Origin: DASYAE01 sp036501535
GTDB lineage: Bacteria > Actinomycetota > Actinomycetes > Streptomycetales > Catenulisporaceae
NCBI GenBank assembly: GCA_036501535.1
Contig: DASYAE010000117.1
Coordinates: 1 to 30,775 of the forward strand
DNA length: 30,775 bases
Direction: 5' to 3'
Below the pieces are notes generated by a model. It did no database searches. It was not told the origin of the DNA and saw nothing but the letters and a program-made list of their open reading frames with translations. This document shows positions 22,249 through 30,693 of the stretch, piece by piece. Position numbers and translations under genes: made by a program. Within the stretch, counting starts at the first letter, position 1. The number at the start of each line of letters is the position of its first letter.

Positions 22249-22288
22249 CGAGGCCGGGACGGACCGTCTCCGGTCCGCCCCGGCCTCG
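22249..22288 (-). terminator. Terminator of the kgd-DUF6104 unit
   Basis: Two 18-base arms (22249-22266 and 22271-22288) pair with a single A-C mismatch around the loop TCTC, 22 bases after the DUF6104 stop. The rest of the gap from 22070 to 22310 shows no gene. Confidence 0.85.
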
Positions 22289-22310
22289 CTGGCGCTGTAT
22301 CGGCGCTGTG

Positions 22311-22499
22311 TCAGTCCTCGTCGCCGTCGTCCTCGTCGTCGAGCCGGGCCAGCCAGGTGGCCAGCCGCTCGACCGGGGTCTCGAACTCCGGGTTCAGGTC
22401 GACGAACTCGCGCAGCCGCTCGGCGAGCCAGGCCAGGGAGACCTCCTCCTCGCCGCGCCGCTTGTCGAGCTCCTCGATCCCGCGGTCGGTGAAGTACAT
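22311..22499 (-). CDS. DUF6104-family small protein
   Basis: This 62-residue acidic protein starts MYFTDRGIEELDKRRGEEEV and contains SLAWLAERLREFVDLNPEFE and PVERLATWLARLDDEDDGDE. This matches the small actinobacterial family I know as DUF6104, which has no known function and is regularly found behind the 2-oxoglutarate dehydrogenase gene. It looks all-helical and cytoplasmic. Its ATG lies 23 bases after the kgd stop, with only a weak GGGACC-like ribosome site, so it depends on kgd transcription. A role connected with the large complex (assembly, stability or control) is inferred from position only. Confidence 0.85.
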   Translation of the reverse strand: MYFTDRGIEELDKRRGEEEVSLAWLAERLREFVDLNPEFETPVERLATWLARLDDEDDGDED

Positions 22500-22522
22500 C
22501 GCGCTCGGTCCCGTCCGCCGGG

Positions 22523-25500
22523 TCAGCCGGCGAAGGCGTCGTCGACGACTTGCCGCTGCTCGACCTCGTGCCGCTTGGCCGAGCCGACCGCCGGCGAGGA
22601 GGACGCGGTGCGGGAGACGCAGGCCAGCTGCCGCCCGCCGAGGCCCGGCGCCAGGTTCAGCGCGACGAACGGCCAGGCGCCCTGGTTGGCCGGCTCCTCC
22701 TGCACCCAGCGCAGGTCCGCGGCGGCCGGGAAGTTGGCGATCTCCTTGGCCAGCTCGGCGGCCGGCAGCGGATAGAGCCGCTCGGCCCGCAGGATCGCGG
22801 TGTCCTTGATCCCCTCCTTGTCCCGCCGGGCCACCAGGTCCCAGTAGACCTTGCCGGAGCAGACCAGGATCTTGCGCACGCCGGCCGGGTCGACCTTGCG
22901 GTCGCCGATCACCGGCAGGAACTCGCCCGCGGTGAACTCCTCCACCCGCGAGGTCGCCGTCTTCAGCCGCAGCATCGACTTGGGCGTGAAGACCACCAGC
23001 GGCTTGTGCGCCGGGTTCAGCGCCTGCCAGCGCAGCAGGTGGAAGTAGGACGAGGGCAGCGAGGGCACCGCGACCGTCATGTTGTTCTGCGCGCACATCT
23101 GCAGGTACCGCTCGATCCGGGCCGAGGAGTGGTCCGGGCCCTGGCCCTCGTAGCCGTGCGGCAGCAGCAGCACCACGCCGGAGTGCTGGCCCCACTTCTG
23201 CTCACCGGAGGAGATGAACTCGTCCACGATCGTCTGCCCGCCGTTGCCGAAGTCGCCGAACTGCGCCTCCCACAGCACCAGCGAGTCGGGCCGGGCCACC
23301 GAGTATCCGTACTCGAAGCCCATCGCGGCGAACTCGGAGAGCATCGAGTCGTAGACCGAGTACGTGGCCTGGTTCTCCACGAGGTAGCTGAGCGGCGTGT
23401 ACTCCTGCGCGCTGCGCCGGTCCACGATCACGTGGTGCCGCTGCACGAAGGTGCCGCGGCGCGAGTCCTGCCCGGTCAGCCGGACCGGCACGCCCTCCAT
23501 CAGCAGCGAGCCGAAGGCCAGCGTCTCGCCCATCGCCCAGTCGATCGTGCCGTCGTTGATCATCTGCGCGCGGCGCTGCAGCTGCGGGATGACCCGCGGG
23601 TGCGCGTCGAAGCGGTCGGGCAGGTTGACGTGCACCTCGACGATGCGCTTGACCGTCTCGTCGCTGATCGCGGTGGCGACGTGGGCCGGGAACGGGACGC
23701 CCGGGTCGCTGTGACCGTTGACGTTCTTGCCCTCGCCGGTGCCGGTCCCGCTGTCCTTGGTCTCGGTGAAGACCTGCTCCAGCTTGGCCTGGTAGTCCTT
23801 CAGCGCCGCCTCGGCCTCTTCCAGGGTGATGTCGCCGCGGCCGATCAGCGCCTCGGTGTAGAGCTTGCGCACCGAGCGCTTCGCCTCGATAAGCCGGTAC
23901 ATCAGCGGCTGGGTCATCGACGGGTCGTCGCCCTCGTTGTGCCCGCGCCGCCGGTAGCAGACCATGTCGATCACGACGTCCTTGTTGAACGCCTCGCGGA
24001 ACTCGAAGGCCAGCTGGGCCACCCGCACGCACGCCTCCGGGTCGTCCCCGTTGACGTGGAAGATCGGCGCCTCGACCATGCGGGCCACGTCGGTGGCGTA
24101 GACCGAGGAGCGGGCCGAGGTCGGCGAGGTGGTGAACCCGACCTGGTTGTTGACCACCAGGTGGATCGTGCCGCCGGTGCGGAAGCCGCGCAGCTGCGAC
24201 ATGTTCAGCGTCTCGGCCACCACGCCCTGGCCGGCGAACGCCGCGTCGCCGTGCATCAGGATCGGCAGCACGGTGAACGCGGTGCCGGCCTTGTTGATGA
24301 TGTCCTGCTTGGCCCGGGCGAAGCCCTCGACCACCGGGTCCACCGCCTCCAGGTGCGAGGGGTTGGCCACCAGCGAGACCTTGATCTGCTTGCCGGACAG
24401 CGCGGTGAACGTGCCGTCGGTGCCCAAGTGGTACTTCACGTCGCCGGAGCCGTGCATCGACTTCGGGTCGAGGTTGCCCTCGAACTCCTTGAACACCGCG
24501 CCGTACGGCTTGCCCACGATGTTCGTCAGCACGTTGAGGCGGCCGCGGTGCGGCATCCCGATCACGGCCTCGTCCAGGCCGTTCTCGGCCGCCGCGCCGA
24601 TGATCTGGTCCAGCAGCGCGATCGCCGCCTCGCCGCCCTCCAGCGAGAACCGCTTCTGGCCGACGTACTTGACCTGCAGGAAGGTCTCGAAGGCCTCGGC
24701 GGCGTTGAGCCGGTTGAGGATGCGCAGCTGCTCCTCGCGGCTGGGCTTGCCGTTGCCGTGCTCGACCTTGGCCTGGATCCACTTGCGCTGCGCCGGATCC
24801 TGGATGTGCATGTACTCGATGCCGATCGTGCGGCAGTACGAGTCCCGCAGCACGCCCAGGATGTCCCGCAGCTTCATCAGCGGCTTGTCGCCGAAGCCGC
24901 CGGTGGCGAACTCCCGCTCCAGGTCCCAGAGGGTCAGGCCGTGCGAGACCACGTCGAGGTCCGGGTGCCGTCGCTGCTTGTACTCCAGCGGGTCGGTGTC
25001 CGCCATCAGGTGGCCGCGGGTGCGGTAGGAGTCGATCAGCTCCATGACCCGCGCGGTCTTGTTGATCTCGTTCTCGTGCGAGGCCGGGATGTCCTGCACC
25101 CAGCGCACCGGCTCGTACGGGATGCGCAGCGACTCGAAGACCTTGTCGTAGAACTCGTCCTCGCCCAGCAGCAGCCGGTGGATCGCACGCAGGAACTCGC
25201 CGGACTGGGCGCCCTGGATGATCCGGTGGTCGTAGGTCGAGGTGAGCGTCATCACCTTGCTGACCGCCAGCTTGGCCAGGGTCTCCTCGGAGGCGCCCTG
25301 GTACTCGGCCGGATACTCCATCGCCCCGACGCCCAGGATGGTGCCCTGGCCCTTCATCAGCCGCGGCACCGAGTGCACGGTGCCGATGCCGCCGGGGTTG
25401 GTCAGCGAGATGGTGGTGCCGGCGAAGTCGTCCGCGGTCAGCTTGTTGTTCCGGGCCTTGCGCACGATGTCCTCGTAGGCCTGCCAGAACTCGCGGAAGT

Positions 25501-26377
25501 CCATCAGCTCTGCGGCCTTGATGGAGGGCACCAGCAGCGAGCGGGAGCCGTCCGGCTTGGTCACGTCGATGGCCAGGCCCAGGTTGACGTGCTCGGGCAC
25601 CACCACGGCGGGCTTGCCCTCGACCTGGTTGAAGGAGGCGTTCATGCTCGGGATCGCCTTGACCGCCTGCACCATGGCGAAGCCGATCAGGTGGGTGAAG
25701 GAGACCTTGCCGCCGCGGGCGCGCTTGAGGAAGTTGTTGACGACGATCCGGTTGTCGATCAGGAGCTTGGCCGGCACGGCGCGCACCGAGGTGGCGGTCG
25801 GCACCTCGAGCGAGATCTCCATGTTGGCCACCACGCGGGCGGCCGGGCCCTTGAGCACGGTGGTCTGCGAGCCGCCGCCGGACGGCGTCGAGGCGACCGG
25901 CGGCGCGGTGATCGCGGCGTCCCGGGGCAGGCCGCCGACCGGGGCGACGGCCAGCGGGGTCGGCTTCGCGGCGATCTCGGGGGTGGCGTCGGCCGGCGCC
26001 GGAGCGGTCGGCGCGGAGGAGGGGGTGCCGTTCGGCGAGCCGGCCGGGGCGGCGGGCGCCGCCGGGGCCTGCGCGGGCACCGCGGCGTCGGCCGGAGCGG
26101 CCGCGGAGGCGTCGGCCGCCTGCGCCCTGGCGATCGCGGCCTGGCTCTGCGAGCCGTCGGCCGGCTGGTAGTCGGCGAAGAAGTCCCACCAGGCCTTGTC
26201 CACCGACGCCGGGTCACGCAGGTACTGCTGGTAGATCTCGTCCACCAGCCACTCGTTGGGGCCGAACTCGGCGGCGGTGTGCGCCGTGTGCGGAACCTGC
26301 GCTGCCTCCCCGGCGCCTGTCGGCGCCGGCTCGGTCGGAGTCGTCGGGGTTGACGCTGACGTGGACTGTGGCGACAC
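22523..26377 (-). CDS. kgd: Multifunctional 2-oxoglutarate dehydrogenase E1 / succinyltransferase-like (KGD/SucA type)
   Basis: This 1284-residue actinobacterial KGD decarboxylates 2-oxoglutarate in the TCA cycle. An N-terminal anchor helix (EFGPNEWLVDEIYQQYLRDP, about 37-56) precedes an Ala/Pro linker (about 75-175). The E2-like acyltransferase domain (about 180-405) ends in TYDHRIIQGA (H384). The thiamine E1 core has GMPHRGRLNV (H610), GDAAFAGQGV (710-719) and VVNNQVGFTT. The pyrimidine-binding domain has LWEAQFGDFGNGG and the C-terminal domain ends near residue 1284. No lipoyl domain is present, as in mycobacterial KGD. Control by a GarA/OdhI-type FHA protein is known for the family, but none is encoded here. 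GTG 26377 is preferred by comparison with streptomycete starts (VSPQS). ATG 26404 is the alternative. Confidence 0.96.
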   Translation of the reverse strand: MSPQSTSASTPTTPTEPAPTGAGEAAQVPHTAHTAAEFGPNEWLVDEIYQQYLRDPASVDKAWWDFFADYQPADGSQSQAAIARAQAADASAAAPADAAVPAQAPAAPAAPAGSPNGTPSSAPTAPAPADATPEIAAKPTPLAVAPVGGLPRDAAITAPPVASTPSGGGSQTTVLKGPAARVVANMEISLEVPTATSVRAVPAKLLIDNRIVVNNFLKRARGGKVSFTHLIGFAMVQAVKAIPSMNASFNQVEGKPAVVVPEHVNLGLAIDVTKPDGSRSLLVPSIKAAELMDFREFWQAYEDIVRKARNNKLTADDFAGTTISLTNPGGIGTVHSVPRLMKGQGTILGVGAMEYPAEYQGASEETLAKLAVSKVMTLTSTYDHRIIQGAQSGEFLRAIHRLLLGEDEFYDKVFESLRIPYEPVRWVQDIPASHENEINKTARVMELIDSYRTRGHLMADTDPLEYKQRRHPDLDVVSHGLTLWDLEREFATGGFGDKPLMKLRDILGVLRDSYCRTIGIEYMHIQDPAQRKWIQAKVEHGNGKPSREEQLRILNRLNAAEAFETFLQVKYVGQKRFSLEGGEAAIALLDQIIGAAAENGLDEAVIGMPHRGRLNVLTNIVGKPYGAVFKEFEGNLDPKSMHGSGDVKYHLGTDGTFTALSGKQIKVSLVANPSHLEAVDPVVEGFARAKQDIINKAGTAFTVLPILMHGDAAFAGQGVVAETLNMSQLRGFRTGGTIHLVVNNQVGFTTSPTSARSSVYATDVARMVEAPIFHVNGDDPEACVRVAQLAFEFREAFNKDVVIDMVCYRRRGHNEGDDPSMTQPLMYRLIEAKRSVRKLYTEALIGRGDITLEEAEAALKDYQAKLEQVFTETKDSGTGTGEGKNVNGHSDPGVPFPAHVATAISDETVKRIVEVHVNLPDRFDAHPRVIPQLQRRAQMINDGTIDWAMGETLAFGSLLMEGVPVRLTGQDSRRGTFVQRHHVIVDRRSAQEYTPLSYLVENQATYSVYDSMLSEFAAMGFEYGYSVARPDSLVLWEAQFGDFGNGGQTIVDEFISSGEQKWGQHSGVVLLLPHGYEGQGPDHSSARIERYLQMCAQNNMTVAVPSLPSSYFHLLRWQALNPAHKPLVVFTPKSMLRLKTATSRVEEFTAGEFLPVIGDRKVDPAGVRKILVCSGKVYWDLVARRDKEGIKDTAILRAERLYPLPAAELAKEIANFPAAADLRWVQEEPANQGAWPFVALNLAPGLGGRQLACVSRTASSSPAVGSAKRHEVEQRQVVDDAFAG

Positions 26378-26451
26378 GGCGGATTCCGCCCTCTTCCGGT
26401 TCATAGATCCGTGTATCCTGCGTGGCGCTGCCGGAGCGGCTGGTGGCCGTC

Positions 26452-26467
26452 CGGCAGCTTGCTGCCG
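26452..26467 (-). other. Hairpin in the kgd leader
   Basis: CGGCAGC and GCTGCCG are perfect complements separated by TT, between the upstream ORF and kgd. It is a candidate attenuator or processing element; the loop is very small. Confidence 0.4.
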
Positions 26468-26537
26468 AAAGTCGAGCGGCCCGCGTTTCGCCGGTGGGCC
26501 CTGCGGGTACTCCCATTCGGGCATGCGGTCACTCAGG

Positions 26538-26591
26538 CTACGCCGTTTTGCGCTCGGTTCCGACCCGTACCCGCCCCGGCGCGACGAGCAT
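26538..26591 (-). CDS. 17-residue upstream ORF in the kgd leader
   Basis: ATG 26591 is preceded by GGGAGGTG with about eight bases of spacing, one of the best ribosome sites in the window. It encodes MLVAPGRVRVGTERKTA and stops at 26538. It could be a leader peptide or only a chance ORF; the peptide has no run of a regulatory amino acid. Confidence 0.3.
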   Translation of the reverse strand: MLVAPGRVRVGTERKTA

Positions 26592-26846
26592 CACACCCAC
26601 CTCCCGCTTTACCACCCGGTCTGACGATCTTCGCCTGGTCCCAACTGACTATGGACTTGGCGGTACTTCGTCCACGGGCGGCGCCGTGAGCCGGTTCAGT
26701 GACCACCGCTGCTGCTTACAGAGTGAACGGCTCGACGGATAACACAACACTGCAGTGGGGTCACGGATTCCTTACGCTCCCCGCACAGGGGTCGTCGGGC
26801 TCGAACATGTGCTCGACCCCGCCGGCGGTGGCGGTGTCCGGGCCGG

Positions 26847-28124
26847 TCAGTCGGGGTGGGCCGGAAGGTCGACCCGGATCAGCGCGCCCCGCTCGGAGGG
26901 CGCCACCTCGATGCTGCCCCCGTGCAACTCGACAGCCCAGCGCGCGATAGCCAGCCCGAGCCCGGTGCCGCCGCCGGTCTGCTGCCCGCGCCGGGCCCCG
27001 TTCTCCGCGCCGCCGCCGCGGGTGAACCGCTCGAAGACCCGCAGCCGCTCGCCCTCGGGGATGCCCGGCCCCTCGTCGGCGACCTCGATGCGCACCCCGC
27101 CGCCCGGCAGGCCCACGGCGCCGACCCGGACCAGGCCGTCCGGCGGCGAGTGCTTCGCCGCGTTGTCCACCAGGTTCGCCACGACCTGGTGGATCCGGGC
27201 CTGGTCGGCCCACGCGGTGAGCCCGGCCGGCTCGACCTGGAGCACGAACCGGACCGGCCGTCCGGCCGCCTCCGCCTCGTCCACGGCCAGCCGCAGGAAC
27301 GGCTCGACCAGGAAGTCGGAGAGGTCCAGCGGCACCGCGCCGGCCTCCAGCCGGGAGAGGTCCAGCAGCTCGCCGACCAGCCGGCCGAGCCGCTCGGTCT
27401 GCGCCAGCGCCGCCTTCACCGCAGCGTCGTCCGGGTTGGTCACCCCGTCCACGACGTTCTCCAGCACCGCGCGCAGCACCGAGATCGGGGTGCGCAGCTC
27501 GTGCGAGACGTTGGCGATCAGCTCGCGCCGCTGCCGGTCGGCCGCCTCCAGGTCGGCCGCCATCTGGTTGAACGCCCCGGCCAGCTCGCCGACCTCGTCC
27601 TGGGTGGTCGCGCCGATCCGGCGGCTGTAGTCCCCGGCGGCCATCGCCCGCGCCGCGGCGGTCATCCGGCGCAGCGGCGAGGTCATCCCGTGCGCGAGGA
27701 TCTGGGTGACGATCATCGAGATGACCACGGCGGTGAACACGACGTACCGGGCCCGGATTCCGAAGCCCACGCCGATCGCGGTGAACGAGCCGGCGAAGCT
27801 CACGCTGATCATGACCAGGATGCCGAGCTTGGCCTTGATCGAGCGGACCGGGTCCAGCGGCCGCAGGTCCTGCCAGATCTTGCGCAGCCGCGGGAAGCGG
27901 GCCATCAGCTTGCGCAGCAGCGTGGCCACGCCGGGCGCCCAGGGGATGTCCAGCGGCTCGTCGAACGGAGGCTGGCGGATGTAGCGCGGGCGCTGCACCC
28001 ACACGCGCTGCGCTGATTCGCGCTGGGATTCACGCTGGGTGCTCGCGCGCCGTGCGTCGCCGCCGTCGCGGGATTCGCCGTCCGCGGCCGCGCCGTTGCG
28101 GGGCACCGGGTCGTGCTTCGCCAT
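26847..28124 (-). CDS. Membrane sensor histidine kinase (HAMP-HisKA-HATPase_c)
   Basis: This 425-residue kinase has an about 95-residue cytoplasmic N-terminal region with a QRESQRES repeat. Two closely spaced membrane helices follow (about 100-121 and 127-145) with almost no external loop. Then come HAMP (about 146-199), HisKA with phosphoacceptor H208 in ANVSHELRTP, and HATPase_c with LVDNAAKHSPP, ADEGPGIPEG and GGTGLGLAIA. The lack of an extracellular domain suggests intramembrane sensing, typical of envelope-stress kinases. It lies 8 bases after the response-regulator stop in the same operon. ATG 28124 was chosen, as no other start is nearby. Confidence 0.93.
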   Translation of the reverse strand: MAKHDPVPRNGAAADGESRDGGDARRASTQRESQRESAQRVWVQRPRYIRQPPFDEPLDIPWAPGVATLLRKLMARFPRLRKIWQDLRPLDPVRSIKAKLGILVMISVSFAGSFTAIGVGFGIRARYVVFTAVVISMIVTQILAHGMTSPLRRMTAAARAMAAGDYSRRIGATTQDEVGELAGAFNQMAADLEAADRQRRELIANVSHELRTPISVLRAVLENVVDGVTNPDDAAVKAALAQTERLGRLVGELLDLSRLEAGAVPLDLSDFLVEPFLRLAVDEAEAAGRPVRFVLQVEPAGLTAWADQARIHQVVANLVDNAAKHSPPDGLVRVGAVGLPGGGVRIEVADEGPGIPEGERLRVFERFTRGGGAENGARRGQQTGGGTGLGLAIARWAVELHGGSIEVAPSERGALIRVDLPAHPD

Positions 28125-28132
28125 GGCCGTGC

Positions 28133-28927
28133 TCAGCCCGGCGGGGGCGTCGCGGCGTCCGGAGCGTCGCCCGCGGCCCCGTCGGGTTCGGGCCCGGCTT
28201 CCAGCGCGTAGCCGATGCCGTGCACGGTCCGGATCCAGTCCGCGCCGATCTTCTTGCGCAGAGCCTTGACATGGGAGTCCACGGTGCGGGTGCCGGAGGC
28301 GTCGGCCCAGTCCCACACGTCGGCCAGCAGCTCCTCCCGGGAGGCGACCACGCCGGGCCGGCGCGCCAGGCAGTCCAGCAGGTCGAACTCGATCGGGGTC
28401 AGGTGCACGTCGGCGCCGCCGACCCGGACCCGGCGGGCCGCGTGGTCGATCTCCAGCGCCTGCGGCGCGGCCTGCCGGACCAGCCGCAGCGCGCCCTGCG
28501 CCCGGCCAGCGGACTGCAGGGTCTGTTGCCGGACCACCTCGACCCGGCGGAGCAGCGCCTGGACCCGGGCGATCAGCTCCCGCATGGAGAACGGCTTGGT
28601 CAGGTAGTCGTCGGCGCCCGATCCGAGGCCGGCCAGCAGGTCCGACTCGGCGTCCCGGGCGGTGAGCATCAGCACCGGGATCGGCCGCTCGGCCTGGATC
28701 CGCCGGCAGACCTCGAGGCCGTCGAAGCCGGGCAGCATCACGTCGAGCACGACGGCGTCCGGCTTGCGCCTGCGCGCGCTCTCCACGGCTGACGGGCCAT
28801 CCTCCGAATGGGCGGTATCGAACCCGGCCGCCGCCAATCGGGCGACGACCGCGTCGGCGAGTGCGGGCTCGTCCTCCACCACGAGGATGAGCTTGCGCGC
28901 CGGTGCGCTCAGCGGAGAGTTCAGCAC
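28133..28927 (-). CDS. OmpR/PhoB-family response regulator
   Basis: This 264-residue regulator has a receiver domain (about 12-125) with D19-E20 acidic pocket, phosphoacceptor D62 in VVLDVMLPG, T89 and K111 in LTKPFS. It also has a winged-helix effector domain (about 160-250) with the recognition helix in GTRTVDSHVKALRKKIG. A linker of about 35 residues separates them and an acidic Pro/Ala tail ends the protein. GTG 28927 is chosen because TAGGCT lies seven bases upstream, giving a leaderless start. ATG 28972 would add 15 residues but has no ribosome site. It is co-transcribed with the kinase gene and divergent from pgi. Confidence 0.92.
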   Translation of the reverse strand: MLNSPLSAPARKLILVVEDEPALADAVVARLAAAGFDTAHSEDGPSAVESARRRKPDAVVLDVMLPGFDGLEVCRRIQAERPIPVLMLTARDAESDLLAGLGSGADDYLTKPFSMRELIARVQALLRRVEVVRQQTLQSAGRAQGALRLVRQAAPQALEIDHAARRVRVGGADVHLTPIEFDLLDCLARRPGVVASREELLADVWDWADASGTRTVDSHVKALRKKIGADWIRTVHGIGYALEAGPEPDGAAGDAPDAATPPPG

Positions 28928-28934
28928 ACCGTGA

Positions 28935-28940
28935 AGCCTA
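28935..28940 (-). promoter_or_regulatory. Predicted -10 of the two-component operon (leaderless)
   Basis: TAGGCT on the minus strand is followed by seven bases and GTG 28927. Confidence 0.4.
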
Positions 28941-28980
28941 GTCAACCTGCTCGGTGTTAGGTTCGGGGCCATAGCTGAAA

Positions 28981-29012
28981 AGTGCTGTCTGAGAAGTGCT
29001 GTCTGAAGAGTG
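28981..29012. repeat. Two and a partial third 14-bp direct repeat between the response regulator and pgi
   Basis: AGTGCTGTCTGAGA (28981-28994) and AGTGCTGTCTGAAG (28995-29008) are followed by AGTG (29009-29012). They lie in the divergent promoter region 30-60 bases before pgi and 54-85 bases before the regulator start. Confidence 0.85.
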
Positions 29013-29040
29013 ACGCATACCAGTACCAGAGGAGACACCG

Positions 29041-30693
29041 GTGGTACATCAGTTGGCCGAGCAGTTGACCGAGACCGCGGCATGGCGGGACCTTGCGGCG
29101 CACCGGGACAAGTTCGGCTCGACCCACCTGAAGGAGCTGTTCGCAGCCGATCCGCAGCGCGGCCCTAAGCACACGCTCACGGTCGGCGACCTCACCGTCG
29201 ACTTCTCGAAGCACCTGGTGACCGACGAGACGCTGGGCCTGCTGGTCGCGCTGGCCGAGGCGCGCGAGGTCGCCGGGCTGCGCGACGCGATGTTCGCCGG
29301 CGAGAAGATCAACATCACCGAGAACCGCGCGGTGCTGCACGTCGCGCTGCGCGCCCCGCGCTCCGAGCACATCGTGGCGGACGGGGAGGACGTGGTCCCG
29401 GCGGTGCACGAGGTGCTCGACCGGATGGCCGACTTCGCCGACCGGGTGCGCGGCGGCGCATGGACGGGCGCCACCGGCAAGCCGATCAAGACCGTGATCA
29501 ACATCGGCATCGGCGGCTCCGACCTCGGCCCGGCGATGGCCTACGAGGCGCTGCGCGAATACTCCGACCGGGGCCGGGCCTTCAAGTTCGTCTCCAACGT
29601 GGACGGCGCGGACCTCTACGAGGCGACCCGCGACCTGGACCCGGCCGAGACCCTGTTCGTGATCTCGTCGAAGACCTTCACCACGGTCGAGACGATCACC
29701 AACGCGACCTCGGCCCGGGCCTGGCTGCTCGACGGGCTCGGCGGCGACGGGTCGGCGGTGGCCAAGCACTTCGTCGCGGTCTCCACGAACGCGGCCGAGG
29801 TGGCGAAGTTCGGCATCGACACGGCCAACATGTTCGGGTTCTGGGACTGGGTCGGCGGCCGCTACTCGTACGACTCGGCGATCGGCCTGTCGCTGATGAT
29901 CGCGATCGGCCCGGAGCGGTTCCGGGAGATGCTGGCCGGCTTCCACACGGTGGACGAGCACTTCCGGAACGAGCCGCTGGCGACCAACGTGCCGGTGCTG
30001 ATGGGCCTGCTCGGCGTCTGGTACGGCAGCTTCTTCGACGCGCAGACGCACGCGGTGCTGCCCTACTCGCACTACCTGTCGAAGTTCTCGGCGTATCTGC
30101 AGCAGCTGGAGATGGAGTCGAACGGCAAGTCGGTGCAGCGCGACGGCCGGCCGGTGGGCTGGCAGACCGGCGCGATCGTCTGGGGCACGCCCGGCACCAA
30201 CGGCCAGCACGCCTACTACCAGCTGATCCACCAGGGCACCCGGCTCATCCCGGCGGACTTCATCGGCTTCGCCGAGCCGGTCGTCCCGGCCGCCGACCCG
30301 CGCGGCGCGCACCAGGACATGCTGACCGCCAACTTCCTGGCCCAGACCGAGGCGCTGGCCTATGGGAAGACCAAGGAGCAGGTCGAGGCGGAGGGCACGG
30401 CGCCGGCGATCGTGCCGCACCGGGTCTTCCAGGGCAATCACCCGACGACCAGCATCCTGGCCCCGAAGCTGACCCCGTCGGTGCTCGGCCAGCTCGTCGC
30501 CCTCTACGAGCACAAGGTCTTCACGCAGGGCGCGGTGTGGAACATCAACTCCTTCGACCAGTGGGGCGTCGAGCTCGGCAAGGTCCTGGCCAAGAAGATC
30601 GAGCCGGAGCTGGCCTCGGGCGGATCGCTGGGCGACCACGACTCGTCGACGCACGCGCTGCAGGAGAAGTACCGCGCGCTGCAGGGTCGTTAG
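29041..30693 (+). CDS. pgi: Glucose-6-phosphate isomerase
   Basis: This 550-residue enzyme interconverts glucose-6-phosphate and fructose-6-phosphate in the cytoplasm. It has the standard length and both family signatures: the region VGGRYSYDSAIGLSL and the C-terminal FDQWGVELGKVLAKKI. INIGIGGSDLGPAM (phosphate-binding), SSKTFTTVETITNA and GTNGQHAYYQLIHQG, with the catalytic His in the last, are also present. GTG 29041 has GGAGA five bases upstream. The gene is divergent from the two-component operon and shares a short region with direct repeats. Confidence 0.97.
   Translation: MVHQLAEQLTETAAWRDLAAHRDKFGSTHLKELFAADPQRGPKHTLTVGDLTVDFSKHLVTDETLGLLVALAEAREVAGLRDAMFAGEKINITENRAVLHVALRAPRSEHIVADGEDVVPAVHEVLDRMADFADRVRGGAWTGATGKPIKTVINIGIGGSDLGPAMAYEALREYSDRGRAFKFVSNVDGADLYEATRDLDPAETLFVISSKTFTTVETITNATSARAWLLDGLGGDGSAVAKHFVAVSTNAAEVAKFGIDTANMFGFWDWVGGRYSYDSAIGLSLMIAIGPERFREMLAGFHTVDEHFRNEPLATNVPVLMGLLGVWYGSFFDAQTHAVLPYSHYLSKFSAYLQQLEMESNGKSVQRDGRPVGWQTGAIVWGTPGTNGQHAYYQLIHQGTRLIPADFIGFAEPVVPAADPRGAHQDMLTANFLAQTEALAYGKTKEQVEAEGTAPAIVPHRVFQGNHPTTSILAPKLTPSVLGQLVALYEHKVFTQGAVWNINSFDQWGVELGKVLAKKIEPELASGGSLGDHDSSTHALQEKYRALQGR

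Larger units (their letters stand above)
26378..26846 (-). other. 469-bp leader/intergenic region upstream of kgd
   Basis: Between the histidine kinase stop and the kgd start lies a region with no large gene, although an in-frame extension of kgd stays open to 26524. It holds a short ORF with a strong ribosome site (26538-26591) and a perfect 7-bp hairpin (26452-26467). The kgd promoter must lie here, but I could not single out one pair of boxes. Confidence 0.5.

Noticed and set aside
22550..26353. 1267-codon open frame on the + strand opposite kgd
   Set aside because: High-GC codon bias keeps the antisense frame open; the peptide is rich in His/Arg/Val/Leu without recognisable domains, and kgd is unambiguous.
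26405..26524. Longer kgd start at ATG 26524 (extra 49 residues)
   Set aside because: The extension is Pro/Arg/Ala-rich, crosses a hairpin and does not resemble the known N-terminus; GTG 26377 agrees with family starts.
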